Shown: positions 25,731 to 35,215, counted from the stretch's first letter. The stretch is DNA of 64,000 nt from Acinetobacter lactucae (GCF_001605885.1 NZ_LRPE01000011.1:1-64000); one strand, 5' to 3'. Numbers and translations: made by a program. The notes: generated by a model from the letters alone, not told the origin.

Positions 25731-26186
25731 TCAAAGGTTTTTAAGATTATTCACCATAATATCGAGGTTATTCCGGATTAAATAAGCCAAGTTAATATCA
25801 ATACCTTCCAGCATTTTTTCTTCGACTTTTAAAACCACTTCATTGCATTTATTCAGCTTATCAACACCGCTTTCAGTCAGTGTAATTAAAATACGGCGGC
25901 CATGGGTTGGGTCCGGTTTTTTCTCAATCCAACCATTAAGCAGTAAATCTTGCAAAATTTTGTTGGCTGATTGCGGTTTTATAAAAGAACGCTCAGCAAG
26001 TTTGGCATTAGATAAATTACTTTTTGAAGCTAAAACAGAAAGTGCAGTAAATTGCGGTAAGGTAATTTCAAGCTCTTTTAAATGTTCTGATAAATGTTTA
26101 CTAATAATTCGGTCAACACGAGCAATCATGTAACTTAACTTAGGCTCATCTTCTACTTTTTTTGGAACTAAATTCGAACGTACCAT
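25731..26186 (-). CDS. hcaR: MarR family repressor of hydroxycinnamate genes
   Basis: A 151-residue MarR-type winged-helix protein (NAKLAERSFIKPQSANKIL recognition region, DPTHGRR wing near residue 90-97). In ADP1, HcaR represses hca genes and is relieved by hydroxycinnamoyl-CoA thioesters. The assignment rests on its place just beyond hcaK and beside the full hca operon. It lies 70 bases downstream of hcaK on the same strand with a hairpin between. A MarR regulator of a different ligand is possible but unlikely here. Confidence 0.85.
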   Translation of the reverse strand: MVRSNLVPKKVEDEPKLSYMIARVDRIISKHLSEHLKELEITLPQFTALSVLASKSNLSNAKLAERSFIKPQSANKILQDLLLNGWIEKKPDPTHGRRILITLTESGVDKLNKCNEVVLKVEEKMLEGIDINLAYLIRNNLDIMVNNLKNL

Positions 26187-26218
26187 AACCTTTCAATCAT
26201 CATAAGAAAATCTGTAAT

Positions 26219-26248
26219 GAAAGTATGAGGCTCTAACCCCATACTTTC
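26219..26248 (-). other. Hairpin between hcaK and hcaR
   Basis: GAAAGTATGAGG pairs with CCCCATACTTTC (one mismatch) around a six-base loop. The minus-strand U-tract is weak, so it may partly terminate hcaK transcription or adjust hcaR expression. Confidence 0.5.
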
Positions 26249-26256
26249 GTTAAAAC

Positions 26257-27489
26257 TTAGCGAGCACCTGAGCTTTGTACTAAATGTACAGGCTGTTTAG
26301 GTTTTTTGACAAGAAGTAATGCAGAGATCGCTGCAATTAAAATCACTGGAATACTTGAACCAATCACAATGGTCGAGCTTTGTCCAAGCGAGAGTAAAAA
26401 CCCAGCCATTAAAGGCCCTGCAAATGAACCAATACGGCCAATTGCAACTGCTGAACCTACACCAGTTCCACGCATTTCTGTTGGATAATACATGGCAGCC
26501 AAACCGTATAATGCCGATTGTCCGCCCACAATGAATAAGCCACAACCCACTGCCGAAAGTGCAAGTAAAGCCACTGTCGGAGAAACTGCCAAACAGCACA
26601 GCGAAAATAAAATACCGAGATAAATCAGCTTAATCACAAAACTCATGCGTAATTTATCAAGCAATACACCCATGAGAATCGAACCTAAAATTCCGCCAAC
26701 GTTGTATCCCATCTGTACATAGTTTGCCTGTAGTTTCGATAAGCCTTGTGCGCCCATCAGTAACGGCAACCAATTCAACAAGAAATACAGTACCACCAAC
26801 GTACAGAAAAAGCTTATCCAAAGCTGAATGGTCGACATACGACGCTCTTTCGCAAACAAAACTTCCAAGAATGGTGTCGTTTTTTGTGCTTGAACTTTAC
26901 GTTGCAGATAATCATTTGACTCGGGTAAAAAGCGCATAATCAGTGGAATCAGCAAAATAGGTGCAATTCCACCAATATAGAAAATATGGCGCCACTCTGC
27001 ATCACCTGCCAATGACATGGCGACAACAGAAGTGAGTAATCCGCCAAAAGGAATGCCGCTATACATGATGCTAACAGCAGTACCTTTGTGCTGGTCAGGT
27101 ACAGCTTCAGAGGCAAGTGTAATCATCATTGGTAATGCTCCACCCATTCCTAAACCAGTGCAAAAACGAATGAGTAACAGCAAACTAAAGTTAGCAGCAT
27201 AAGCCGTTAGCAAAGACATAATTCCAAAAAGTAAAATACTAAAAATCAGAATTTTCTTACGCCCGACAATATCTGCAAACCGACCGCCTAATATGGCACC
27301 TGGTAGTGTTCCCAAAATTGCAGCACTAAATGCCCACGCCATTTGGGCATTGTCTAACATAAACTCAGCCCGCATTCGTGGAGCGGCTACCCCCATTGAT
27401 TGAAGATCAAACCCTTCAAAAATTGCTATGGCAAAGCACAGTAGCAATGTGATTTTTGCCCTTGAAGGCTGTCCTGATATTTTTTCCAT
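26257..27489 (-). CDS. hcaK: MFS hydroxycinnamate transporter (AAHS family)
   Basis: A 410-residue inner-membrane carrier with 12 predicted helices. GFDLQSMGVAAPRM in the first helix and GGRFADIVGRKK in the 2-3 loop mark the aromatic acid:H+ symporter family. It diverges from hcaA and is followed by hcaR, matching the hcaK assignment in ADP1. Likely substrates are ferulate, p-coumarate and caffeate. AGGA precedes the ATG. A copy of the 17-bp hca inverted repeat lies 69 bases upstream of its start. Confidence 0.87.
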   Translation of the reverse strand: MEKISGQPSRAKITLLLCFAIAIFEGFDLQSMGVAAPRMRAEFMLDNAQMAWAFSAAILGTLPGAILGGRFADIVGRKKILIFSILLFGIMSLLTAYAANFSLLLLIRFCTGLGMGGALPMMITLASEAVPDQHKGTAVSIMYSGIPFGGLLTSVVAMSLAGDAEWRHIFYIGGIAPILLIPLIMRFLPESNDYLQRKVQAQKTTPFLEVLFAKERRMSTIQLWISFFCTLVVLYFLLNWLPLLMGAQGLSKLQANYVQMGYNVGGILGSILMGVLLDKLRMSFVIKLIYLGILFSLCCLAVSPTVALLALSAVGCGLFIVGGQSALYGLAAMYYPTEMRGTGVGSAVAIGRIGSFAGPLMAGFLLSLGQSSTIVIGSSIPVILIAAISALLLVKKPKQPVHLVQSSGAR

Positions 27490-27557
27490 TGTGTTGTCCT
27501 TTATTGACTAGTCGTTCCATTTAGCCCTTTGTGTATTGTTGTTTAAACACATCAAAA

Positions 27558-27574
27558 ATATCAGTTAAACTTAC
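27558..27574. promoter_or_regulatory. Putative HcaR operator, hcaK side
   Basis: ATATCAGTTAAACTTAC, with inner palindrome AGTTAAACT. It is the exact reverse complement of 27681-27697. It lies 69 bases from the hcaK start. Confidence 0.7.
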
Positions 27575-27680
27575 TAAAAAATCAACACATTTTTATATCA
27601 AATAATCAATAAAATTAATTAATATTTAAAATACAATGAATTATAAAATATTTATGAAATTTTATAAAAAAGACTTGAAT

Positions 27681-27697
27681 GTAAGTTTAACTGATAT
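27681..27697. promoter_or_regulatory. Putative HcaR operator, hcaA side
   Basis: GTAAGTTTAACTGATAT, exact reverse complement of the 27558 site, 46 bases upstream of the hcaA start. Two identical sites facing opposite ways suit one repressor controlling both promoters. Confidence 0.7.
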
Positions 27698-27743
27698 TAG
27701 ATTAAATCCCAGAACAGCAAAAAATCATTCAAGGAGTATGAAG

Positions 27744-28577
27744 ATGAGTTATGAAAACCGCTGGGAAACAGTAGATGTTAAAGTTGAAGATGGAATTGCA
27801 TGGGTCACCCTAAACCGCCCAGAAAAGAAAAATGCCATGAGCCCGACACTCAATCGTGAAATGATTGATGTGCTCGAAACGCTTGAGCTTGATCAAGAGG
27901 CGCGTGTTTTAGTTTTGACGGGTGCTGGCGATTCTTGGACAGCGGGCATGGACTTGAAGGAATATTTCCGTGAAGTCGACACTCAACCAGAAATTTATCA
28001 AGAACGTATTCGCCGTGACTCATGTCGCTGGCAGTGGCAACTTCTTCGCATGTATTCAAAACCAACGATTGCCATGGTCAACGGCTGGTGCTTTGGAGGC
28101 GGTTTCTCACCTTTAGTGGCGTGTGACCTCGCAATTGCAGCAGATGAAGCAACTTTCGGTTTATCTGAAATTAACTGGGGTATCCCACCGGGCAACCTCG
28201 TAAGTAAAGCAATGGCAGATACCGTGGGTCACCGTGCATCTTTGTACTACATCATGACGGGTAAAACCTTTAGTGGTAAAGAAGCCGAGACCATGGGACT
28301 TGTGAATAAAAGCGTGCCGCTTGAACAGCTAAAAGCAGAAGTGACTGAACTTGCAAATTGCTTACTTGAGAAAAACCCTGTGGTTCTTCGTACCGCTAAA
28401 AATGGATTTAAGCGTTGCCGCGAACTGACATGGGACCAAAACGAAGACTACTTATATGCCAAGCTCGATCAATGTATCCACCGCGATACTGAAAATGGCC
28501 GCCAAGAAGGTTTGAAACAATTTTTAGATGAAAAATCAATTAAACCGGGTTTACAGAGCTATAAACGTACTGGTTAA
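27744..28577 (+). CDS. hcaA: p-Hydroxycinnamoyl-CoA hydratase/lyase
   Basis: A 277-residue crotonase-family enzyme that converts feruloyl-, coumaroyl- or caffeoyl-CoA to the benzaldehyde plus acetyl-CoA. The ATG at 27744 has the best spacing from AAGGAG; two earlier starts are poor. The sequence is very close to Pseudomonas HCHL, including GMDLKEYFREVD, NGWCFGGGFSPL and LSEINWG. Tyr-74, Ser-122 and Glu-142 correspond to active-site residues of that enzyme. It is the first gene of the hca operon. Confidence 0.93.
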   Translation: MSYENRWETVDVKVEDGIAWVTLNRPEKKNAMSPTLNREMIDVLETLELDQEARVLVLTGAGDSWTAGMDLKEYFREVDTQPEIYQERIRRDSCRWQWQLLRMYSKPTIAMVNGWCFGGGFSPLVACDLAIAADEATFGLSEINWGIPPGNLVSKAMADTVGHRASLYYIMTGKTFSGKEAETMGLVNKSVPLEQLKAEVTELANCLLEKNPVVLRTAKNGFKRCRELTWDQNEDYLYAKLDQCIHRDTENGRQEGLKQFLDEKSIKPGLQSYKRTG

Positions 28578-28614
28578 CTTTTGATTCTTTAATGGCAATG
28601 TAAGGACGCAACCC

Positions 28615-30066
28615 ATGCAAAATGTACAGTTACTTATTCACGGTCAATCTGTTGATGCATCAAATCAGGCAACTTTTGAGCGTATTAGCCCTATTGATGG
28701 ATCAGTGGCAACAAAGGCTGCTGCTGCCACACTGGAAGATGTTGATCGTGCAATCGATTCGGCACAACAAGCTTTTAAAGTATGGTCGAAACTCTCGCCT
28801 ACCGAACGTCGCTTACGTTTGTTAAAAGCAGCCGATTTAATGGACCAAAAGACCGAGCAATTCATTGAAACTGGAATGCAAGAAACAGGTTCAACTGCGA
28901 CATGGTATGGGTTTAACGTTCACCTTGCTGCTAACATGTTACGTGAAGCCGCATCGATGACCACACAAATTGATGGAAGCCTGATTCCATCAGATGTGCC
29001 GGGTAATCTTGCGATGGGCGTGCGGGTTCCTTGTGGTGTTATTGTTGGAATTGCACCTTGGAATGCACCTGTTATTTTGGCAACGCGTGCGCTCGCTATG
29101 CCTTTGGCTTGTGGTAACACCGTTGTATTAAAAGCATCTGAAGCTTGTCCAGCAACACATCGTCTCATTGGTGAAGTGTTACATGAAGCGGGTCTGGGGG
29201 AAGGTGTAGTAAATGTGATTACCCATGCCGCCGAAGATGCCCCACAAATCGTGGAACGTTTAGTGTCTCATCCAGCCGTGAAACGTATTAATTTTACCGG
29301 TTCAACCAAAGTCGGAAAAATTATTGCCGAGACTGCTGCTAAATATTTAAAACCAGTTTTACTCGAACTTGGTGGCAAAGCCCCTGTTGTGGTTTTAAAT
29401 GAAGCTGACATTAATGAAGCCGTAAATGCAGTTGCTTTTGGAGCATTCTTTAATCAGGGACAAATCTGTATGTCGACCGAACGTGTTTTGGTTCAAGACA
29501 ATATTGCCGACCAATTTATTGAAAAACTGATTGAGAAAACCCGCTCTATTCGGGCAGGTAATCCAACCTTAAAAGACAATGTACTCGGTGTTTTAGAAAG
29601 TCGCCGCGCTGCAAACCGTATTCAGCATTTGCTAGAAGATGCCCAAAACAAAGGTGCTGACTTACCTTTAGGCATTCATATTGAAGACACCACCATACAA
29701 CCAACACTGGTGCTTAATATTAAACCTGACATGCTGCTTTACCGCGAAGAATCATTTGGACCTGTATGCACAGTTCAACGTTTTTCAAGCATTGAAGAAG
29801 GTGTAGCACTGGCAAATGACAGTGAGTTCGGTCTGTCTTCAGCAGTGTTTAGCCAAAATATTTCGCAGGCATTAGAAGTCGCTAAACAGATTGATTCGGG
29901 TATTTGTCATATTAACGGCGCAACCGTACATGACGAAGCTCAAATGCCATTTGGTGGAACAAAATCTAGTGGTTATGGACGATTTGGTAGTAAAGTCTCT
30001 GTTGCCGAATTTACCGAACTACGCTGGATTACCATTCAAACCCAATCACGTCATTACCCGATTTAG
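28615..30066 (+). CDS. hcaB: Vanillin / hydroxybenzaldehyde dehydrogenase
   Basis: A 483-residue NAD(P)-dependent aldehyde dehydrogenase. The catalytic Cys is in FFNQGQICMST near residue 287, the general-base Glu is in LLELGGKAP near 253, and the cofactor loop FTGSTKVG is near 229. In the hca pathway it oxidises vanillin, 4-hydroxybenzaldehyde and protocatechualdehyde to their acids. It starts 37 bases after hcaA with AAGGA. Vanillate made here would feed VanAB, whose genes lie 5 kb upstream. Confidence 0.9.
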   Translation: MQNVQLLIHGQSVDASNQATFERISPIDGSVATKAAAATLEDVDRAIDSAQQAFKVWSKLSPTERRLRLLKAADLMDQKTEQFIETGMQETGSTATWYGFNVHLAANMLREAASMTTQIDGSLIPSDVPGNLAMGVRVPCGVIVGIAPWNAPVILATRALAMPLACGNTVVLKASEACPATHRLIGEVLHEAGLGEGVVNVITHAAEDAPQIVERLVSHPAVKRINFTGSTKVGKIIAETAAKYLKPVLLELGGKAPVVVLNEADINEAVNAVAFGAFFNQGQICMSTERVLVQDNIADQFIEKLIEKTRSIRAGNPTLKDNVLGVLESRRAANRIQHLLEDAQNKGADLPLGIHIEDTTIQPTLVLNIKPDMLLYREESFGPVCTVQRFSSIEEGVALANDSEFGLSSAVFSQNISQALEVAKQIDSGICHINGATVHDEAQMPFGGTKSSGYGRFGSKVSVAEFTELRWITIQTQSRHYPI

Positions 30067-30156
30067 TCAGGCTAATGCGAACACAGACATATTAAATAAA
30101 AATTGCATGATGCAAAAAATAAAGCGCAGTGATGCGCTTTCCATGGAGTGAAAGAA

Positions 30157-32034
30157 ATGCAAATGAATGCCACTCAATCACAAGACCGCGAACGGTTCGT
30201 AAAATTAGGGCAACATGATATTCATTATCACCATAAAGATGACACGCTCTATATCAGCCCCAAAGAGCAATTAAAACCGTATCCACAAAAACTGACAGAT
30301 CGGTTAATTCATTTTGCGCAAACCAAACCCGACCATATTTTTGCAGCAAAACGCAATGCTCAAGGTGAATGGGTCAAACTGAGTTATGCAGAAGTTTTAC
30401 AACGTGCATGGCACATTGCTCAGGCTTTACATGAACGTAATTTAAACCAAGAAAGACCTCTGGTCATTTTAAGTGGCAATGATCTCGAACATCTAACACT
30501 CTCTATGGCTGCCATGCTGGCAGGTGTGCCTTTTTCAGCAATTTCACCTGCCTACTCTTTAATCTCTCAAGATTTTGGCAAACTTAAACATGTGTTTGAA
30601 GTGCTGACACCGGGTATGGTCTATGCCAGCGATGGGCAGGCTTTTGCTAAAGCTATTCAGGCATGTATGACACCTGACATTGAAGTGGTGACCAATAAAG
30701 GGATTGTGGGCGATCATATCTGCACGTCTTTTCAATCGCTGTTAGATACACCAGTTTCAAATGTCCAAGAGTTTTACCAAACCCTTGATGAAAACCAAAT
30801 TGCCAAATTCTTATTTACGTCAGGTTCAACCAAATTACCTAAAGCTGTACCGACCACGCACTTAATGTTGTGTGTTAATCAACAGATGCTGTTGCAGACT
30901 TTCCCTGAGTTTGAAGAAACGCCGCCTGTCCTACTTGACTGGCTGTCTTGGCATCACACATTTGGCGGCAGTCACAATGTCGGTATTGCGCTCTATAACG
31001 GCGGTACGATTTACATTGATGATGGTAAACCCGTTGCAGGAAAATTTGACGAGACCATTCGTAATCTCAAAGAAATTTCTCCAACTGTTTATTTAAATGT
31101 GCCCAAAGGTTGGGAAGAACTCACCGAAGCTTTAGAAAAAGATGAGGAATTGAGAGACCGCTTTTTTGCCAAGGTTAAAATTTTATTCTTTGCAGGTGCA
31201 GCGCTTTCAGAAGCGGGCTGGAACAGACTCGATAAAATTGCTCAGCAACATTGCGGAGAAAAAATTCGCATCATGAGCGGGTTGGGCATGACTGAAACTG
31301 CACCCTCTTGTGCTTTTACAACTGGCCCACGCGTGATGGCTGGTTTTATTGGTTATCCAGCTCCGGGATGTGAAATCAAGCTGGTTCCATGTGGCGACAA
31401 ACTTGAGTTCTGTGTTCGCGGCAAACATGTCATGAAAGGCTATTGGCGCTTAAAGGCGGACCAGCAAAGTACTGTGTTTGATGATGAAGGCTTTTTCCAC
31501 ACAGGTGATGCTGTTCGTTTAGTCGATATCAATGATCCGACCAAAGGTCTGATGTATGACGGACGAATTGCCGAAGACTTTAAACTTAACACGGGTACTT
31601 TTGTGAATGTCGGCACACTACGCAACAAAGTACTGATTCAAGGTAATTTACTGGTTCAAGATGTTTGTATTACCGGTTCAAACCTGAATGCTGTCGGTTT
31701 TCTGATTTTTCCAAAACTAGACGCTTGTGCTCAATATGCAGGCCTTAAGCTTGGTGAAAACTCTCCAACAGAGATATTACAGCATCCTAAAGTTCAGCAG
31801 TGGTTTCGCCAATTTTTAACGACCTTTAATAAAGATGCAACGGGCAGTTCAAATACAGTCTCAATGCTTTATTTAATGACCGAACCACCTCAACTCGATG
31901 CAGGTGAAGTAACCGATAAAGGCAACCTCAATCAAAGCAATATTACCAAGCGTCGTGCCGCTTTAATTGATGAGATTTATCAAAAGCAGACTGATAACCC
32001 TCTGATTATCCGAGTGCCCACCTTAAAGCAATAA
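30157..32034 (+). CDS. hcaC: Hydroxycinnamate-CoA ligase (feruloyl-CoA synthetase)
   Basis: A 625-residue AMP-forming acyl-CoA synthetase, of normal length for feruloyl-CoA synthetases. The ATP-binding motif FTSGSTKLPKAVP lies near residue 218 and the adenylate motif GLGMTETAPS near 377. It activates the hydroxycinnamate for HcaA, and its thioester product is the known inducer of HcaR. I place the start at 30157, eight bases after GGAG; 30163 is an alternative. It follows hcaB by 90 bases. Confidence 0.9.
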   Translation: MQMNATQSQDRERFVKLGQHDIHYHHKDDTLYISPKEQLKPYPQKLTDRLIHFAQTKPDHIFAAKRNAQGEWVKLSYAEVLQRAWHIAQALHERNLNQERPLVILSGNDLEHLTLSMAAMLAGVPFSAISPAYSLISQDFGKLKHVFEVLTPGMVYASDGQAFAKAIQACMTPDIEVVTNKGIVGDHICTSFQSLLDTPVSNVQEFYQTLDENQIAKFLFTSGSTKLPKAVPTTHLMLCVNQQMLLQTFPEFEETPPVLLDWLSWHHTFGGSHNVGIALYNGGTIYIDDGKPVAGKFDETIRNLKEISPTVYLNVPKGWEELTEALEKDEELRDRFFAKVKILFFAGAALSEAGWNRLDKIAQQHCGEKIRIMSGLGMTETAPSCAFTTGPRVMAGFIGYPAPGCEIKLVPCGDKLEFCVRGKHVMKGYWRLKADQQSTVFDDEGFFHTGDAVRLVDINDPTKGLMYDGRIAEDFKLNTGTFVNVGTLRNKVLIQGNLLVQDVCITGSNLNAVGFLIFPKLDACAQYAGLKLGENSPTEILQHPKVQQWFRQFLTTFNKDATGSSNTVSMLYLMTEPPQLDAGEVTDKGNLNQSNITKRRAALIDEIYQKQTDNPLIIRVPTLKQ

Positions 32035-32056
32035 ACAATTGAAATAAAAAAAGGAA

Positions 32057-32076
32057 GCTCAAACTTCGGTTTGGGC
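32057..32076 (+). other. UUCG stem-loop between hcaC and hcaD
   Basis: GCTCAAAC and GTTTGGGC pair around a TTCG tetraloop, a very stable form. No U-run follows, so it is more likely an mRNA stabiliser or processing element. Confidence 0.5.
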
Positions 32077-32109
32077 CTTAGCCTCACTTTTGCCTAAAAA
32101 AGGTTCAAC

Positions 32110-33249
32110 ATGCCATACGATACAGAATTTGAACTATTTCGGGACAGCTATCGCAGGTTCTTAAAAGAACAGGTTGCTCCGCATTATGAACAGTGGGAAC
32201 ACGATGGCCTTATCCCACGTGATCTATGGCTTCGTCTTGGGGAAAATGGCTTTTTGTGTGTTGATGTGCCCGAAGAATATGGCGGCTATGGCGCTCCTGT
32301 TCATTACTCGCTCATGCTGGTTCAAGAAACTGCTCAAGCGGGCTTTGCATCTTTAGCTGTTGCCATTGGTGGGCAAAATGAGTTGGTCTCTCCTTACCTG
32401 CAAAATATTGGAACTGAAGAGCAAAAACGTTATTGGTTACCAAAAATGGTGACAGGGGAAGTCGTCACTGCAATTGCCATGACAGAGGCCAATGCTGGTT
32501 CAGACTTACAAGCCATACGTACTCAAGCCATTTTAGAAAATGACCACTATCGTGTGAATGGTTCAAAAACGTTTATCTCAAACGGTTTGCACGCCGACCT
32601 GATCGTTCTGATAGCAAAAACTGATCCCCAAGCCAAAGCAAAAGGCATTTCAATTTTATTAGTTGATGCTGCTTTAGACGGCGTCAAAAAAGGCCGCTCT
32701 TTACAAAAAATCGGGCTACATGCCCAAGATACAGCCGAACTGTTTTTTGATGATGTTTATGTGCCTGCAACTCAGCGTTTGGGTGAAGAGGGACAAGGGT
32801 TTGCTTATTTAATGCAAGAGTTACCTCGCGAACGTTTAAGTATCTCCATGATGGCTTTGGGGTCCATTTTGGGGGCTATTGAAATCACTAAAAACTATGT
32901 ACTAGAGCGCAAAGCTTTTGGGCAGCCCTTAAGCCAAATGCAAAACACTCGTTTTGTGCTCGCAAACGCGCAAATTAAAGCAAAAGCCGCTCAAGCTTTT
33001 GTAGACCAATGTGCAGCGCTGTATCAACAACACCAGTTAAGCGTCACTCAAGTTGCAGCATTGAAATGCTTTATCACCGATGTCCAATGTGAAGTGATTG
33101 ATCAATTACTTCAGCTTTTTGGGGGATACGGTTACATGCAGGAATACCCGATTTCACGCTTTTTTGTGGATGCACGGGTACAAAAAATTTATGGGGGAAC
33201 CAATGAAATTATGAAAGAAATCGTAGCCCGAGAACTGCTCGGAAAATAA
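32110..33249 (+). CDS. hcaD: Acyl-CoA dehydrogenase of the hca operon
   Basis: A 379-residue FAD-dependent acyl-CoA dehydrogenase. AIAMTEANAGSDL near residue 120 is the flavin/acyl signature, and FGGYGYMQEYPISRFF with KIYGGTNEI near the C-terminus are the family end motifs. HcaD is thought to act on side-chain-saturated phenylpropanoids such as dihydroferulate, making the cinnamoyl-CoA needed by HcaA. This would let HcaC and HcaA use both series. It follows hcaC by 75 bases. Confidence 0.88.
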   Translation: MPYDTEFELFRDSYRRFLKEQVAPHYEQWEHDGLIPRDLWLRLGENGFLCVDVPEEYGGYGAPVHYSLMLVQETAQAGFASLAVAIGGQNELVSPYLQNIGTEEQKRYWLPKMVTGEVVTAIAMTEANAGSDLQAIRTQAILENDHYRVNGSKTFISNGLHADLIVLIAKTDPQAKAKGISILLVDAALDGVKKGRSLQKIGLHAQDTAELFFDDVYVPATQRLGEEGQGFAYLMQELPRERLSISMMALGSILGAIEITKNYVLERKAFGQPLSQMQNTRFVLANAQIKAKAAQAFVDQCAALYQQHQLSVTQVAALKCFITDVQCEVIDQLLQLFGGYGYMQEYPISRFFVDARVQKIYGGTNEIMKEIVARELLGK

Positions 33250-33330
33250 TTCGATTTAAAACCAAACAAGGCAGACATAACAACCATGCCTTGTTTAAAA
33301 CAAAAAAATGTTATTTCAGGAAGAAATGCT

Positions 33331-34581
33331 ATGTCGAAATTATGGATGTACTCTACCCTCATGCTCTCTGGTTCAGTGTGGGCTGGCAATTTTATTGACA
33401 ACAGTTCAGTAGAACTCACCACACGAAATTTCTATTTTGACCGCGACTACCAAGAGCAATCTGCTTACCCTGCTGCCAAGGACTGGACACAAGGTTTTAT
33501 TCTCAAAGCCAATTCAGGTTATACCGAAGGGACTGTCGGTTTTGGGCTGGATGTACTTGCGACGGCGGGGTTTAAACTCGATGCCGACGCAGAGCATGGC
33601 GGTACAGGAAACTTACCTAGAGACACGCGTACCAATGAACCTGCTGACTCTTATGGGGAAATTGGGGTCACAGCAAAAGCGAAAATGAGCCAGACTGAGC
33701 TACGTATTGGTACGCTCATGCCGATGAACCCAGTTTTAGTGGCTTCACCTGCTCGTTTGCTTCCTCAAACCTATCGAGGCATTTCACTGACCAGTAAAGA
33801 TATTAAAGATTTTGATTTACAGGCAGCCTACCTCGATAAAGTGAATCATCGTGATTCGACCAACTATGAAAAAATTAAAATTTCAGGGGTGAATGGACGA
33901 TTTAAAAGTGCCGAAACTGATGGACTCTATTATTTAGGTGGAAACTATCAGTTTAATCCTGCACTCAAGCTCACCGCTTTTTATATGGATGTTGATGACC
34001 TTTATAACCAAACCATGGTCGGCGCACTACATCAACACAAAATTAATGACACTACTAACTTTAGCTCTCAATTACGTTACTACCGTAGCCGAGATGACGG
34101 ACAAGCAAAAGCAGGCTTAGTCGATAATGATCTTTATCATGCGCATTTCGAACTCAAGCATCAAAACCATAAATTTATTTTTGGGACTTTCCAACATCAC
34201 GGCGACACTGCCTTTCCATATTTGACTGGCGGTGAAACCGGACTTCTTATTGATACATGGCCAGGTGAGTTTTTAAACCCGAAAGAGAAAGCCTATAGCT
34301 TCCGTTATGAATATGACTTTAAAGATTATGTACCGGGTTTACGTTTTATGACTCGTTACACCACAGGTCACAATATTTATGCACCCAACTTAGGCGGAAC
34401 CAATTTAAAAGAACGCGAAACAGACTTTGATTTAGGCTACACCGTTCAAAGTGGCTGGTTAAAAAATCTAGGGCTACGCGCGCGTTATGCCATCTATGAC
34501 AACAACATGCTCTCTACAGCCAACATCAAGCCTGTAAACGAAACCCGCATCAACATTGACTACACATGGAAATTTAAATAA
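33331..34581 (+). CDS. OprD family porin of the hca operon (HcaE-like)
   Basis: A 416-residue outer-membrane porin starting at 33331 after AGGAAG; the 15-codon-longer frame lacks a signal peptide. Residues 1-19 form the signal (ending WAG/N). ELTTRNFYFDRDY and GYTEGTVGFGLDVLATAGF are nearly the same as in the vanillate porin at 15710, so the two are close paralogues. The C-terminus ends TWKFK, slightly atypical in having Lys after Phe. It probably admits hydroxycinnamates or their esters. The hcaE name from ADP1 probably applies. Confidence 0.87.
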   Translation: MSKLWMYSTLMLSGSVWAGNFIDNSSVELTTRNFYFDRDYQEQSAYPAAKDWTQGFILKANSGYTEGTVGFGLDVLATAGFKLDADAEHGGTGNLPRDTRTNEPADSYGEIGVTAKAKMSQTELRIGTLMPMNPVLVASPARLLPQTYRGISLTSKDIKDFDLQAAYLDKVNHRDSTNYEKIKISGVNGRFKSAETDGLYYLGGNYQFNPALKLTAFYMDVDDLYNQTMVGALHQHKINDTTNFSSQLRYYRSRDDGQAKAGLVDNDLYHAHFELKHQNHKFIFGTFQHHGDTAFPYLTGGETGLLIDTWPGEFLNPKEKAYSFRYEYDFKDYVPGLRFMTRYTTGHNIYAPNLGGTNLKERETDFDLGYTVQSGWLKNLGLRARYAIYDNNMLSTANIKPVNETRINIDYTWKFK

Positions 34582-34590
34582 TTCAAAACC

Positions 34591-34622
34591 AGAGGTTCTG
34601 TCACACATAGAACCTCTTTTTA
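34591..34622 (+). terminator. Terminator inside the hca gene row
   Basis: AGAGGTTCT and AGAACCTCT form a 9-bp stem followed by TTTTTATTT, directly after the porin gene. The following three genes have the same strand with short gaps, so this may act as a partial terminator that lowers their expression, or they may have their own promoter. Confidence 0.75.
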
Positions 34623-34638
34623 TTTCGGGAAATTCATC

Positions 34639-35175
34639 ATGAAGAAAGTTGTAACGCTACTCTGCGGAATTAGTCTCATTGGCCTGACTCATGCCGAAAC
34701 GCAATATAACCCACCACCTATTCAGCTTGAGCCTTTAGCAAAATTTAGTGTTGATTTAAATGCGCCTGTTTGGGAATTAGGCACAACCAGTGATGCTGGT
34801 AAGCGCCGAATTATTCCGATTACAGGTGGGACATTTGAAGGGAAATCACTTAAAGGCCGCATTTTAAATAATGGCGCAGATTGGCAAATTGTCGACAGTA
34901 AAGGACTAGCCATTATTGATACGCGATATCTGTTAGAAACCGATGACGGTGCACTTATTTATCTTCAAACCAAAGGTTACAGACATGGCTCGGCCGAAAC
35001 GTTAAAACAGCTTGCCCAAGGCAAAGATGTTGATCCGAAAAATTACTATTTCAAAATTACCATGCAGTTTGAAACCAGCTCACCTAAATATTCATGGCTT
35101 AACCAAACAGTTGCAGTAGGTAGTGCAATGCGTTTGGGCAAAGCTGTTATTTATGATGCCTATACCCTGAAATAA
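34639..35175 (+). CDS. Exported DUF3237 family protein
   Basis: A 178-residue protein with a signal peptide (about residues 1-19, ending HAE). The mature part resembles DUF3237: LEPLAKFSVDL, GTTSDAGKRRIIPITGGTFEG, LLETDDGALIYLQTKGYRHG and YYFKITMQFETSSPKYSWLN. The family is a small beta-barrel with no settled biochemical role, often near aromatic catabolism genes. Its periplasmic location and position before the thioesterase and the feruloyl esterase suggest a role in handling an hca-related compound. No catalytic residues can be assigned. Confidence 0.8.
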   Translation: MKKVVTLLCGISLIGLTHAETQYNPPPIQLEPLAKFSVDLNAPVWELGTTSDAGKRRIIPITGGTFEGKSLKGRILNNGADWQIVDSKGLAIIDTRYLLETDDGALIYLQTKGYRHGSAETLKQLAQGKDVDPKNYYFKITMQFETSSPKYSWLNQTVAVGSAMRLGKAVIYDAYTLK

Positions 35176-35215
35176 TAATTTTTATAACACTTACAAAAAG
35201 GATGGAGCCTTCATT

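Larger units (their letters stand above)
27490..27743. promoter_or_regulatory. hcaK/hcaA divergent control region
   Basis: A 254-base AT-rich region. It holds the two inverted 17-bp copies described at 27558 and 27681, plus GTTTAAAC at 27541, which resembles their core. Promoters for both directions must lie here. Confidence 0.7.

Noticed and set aside
29891..30151. Open frame overlapping the end of hcaB and running to hcaC
   Set aside because: It is out of frame with conserved hcaB sequence and has no recognisable product.
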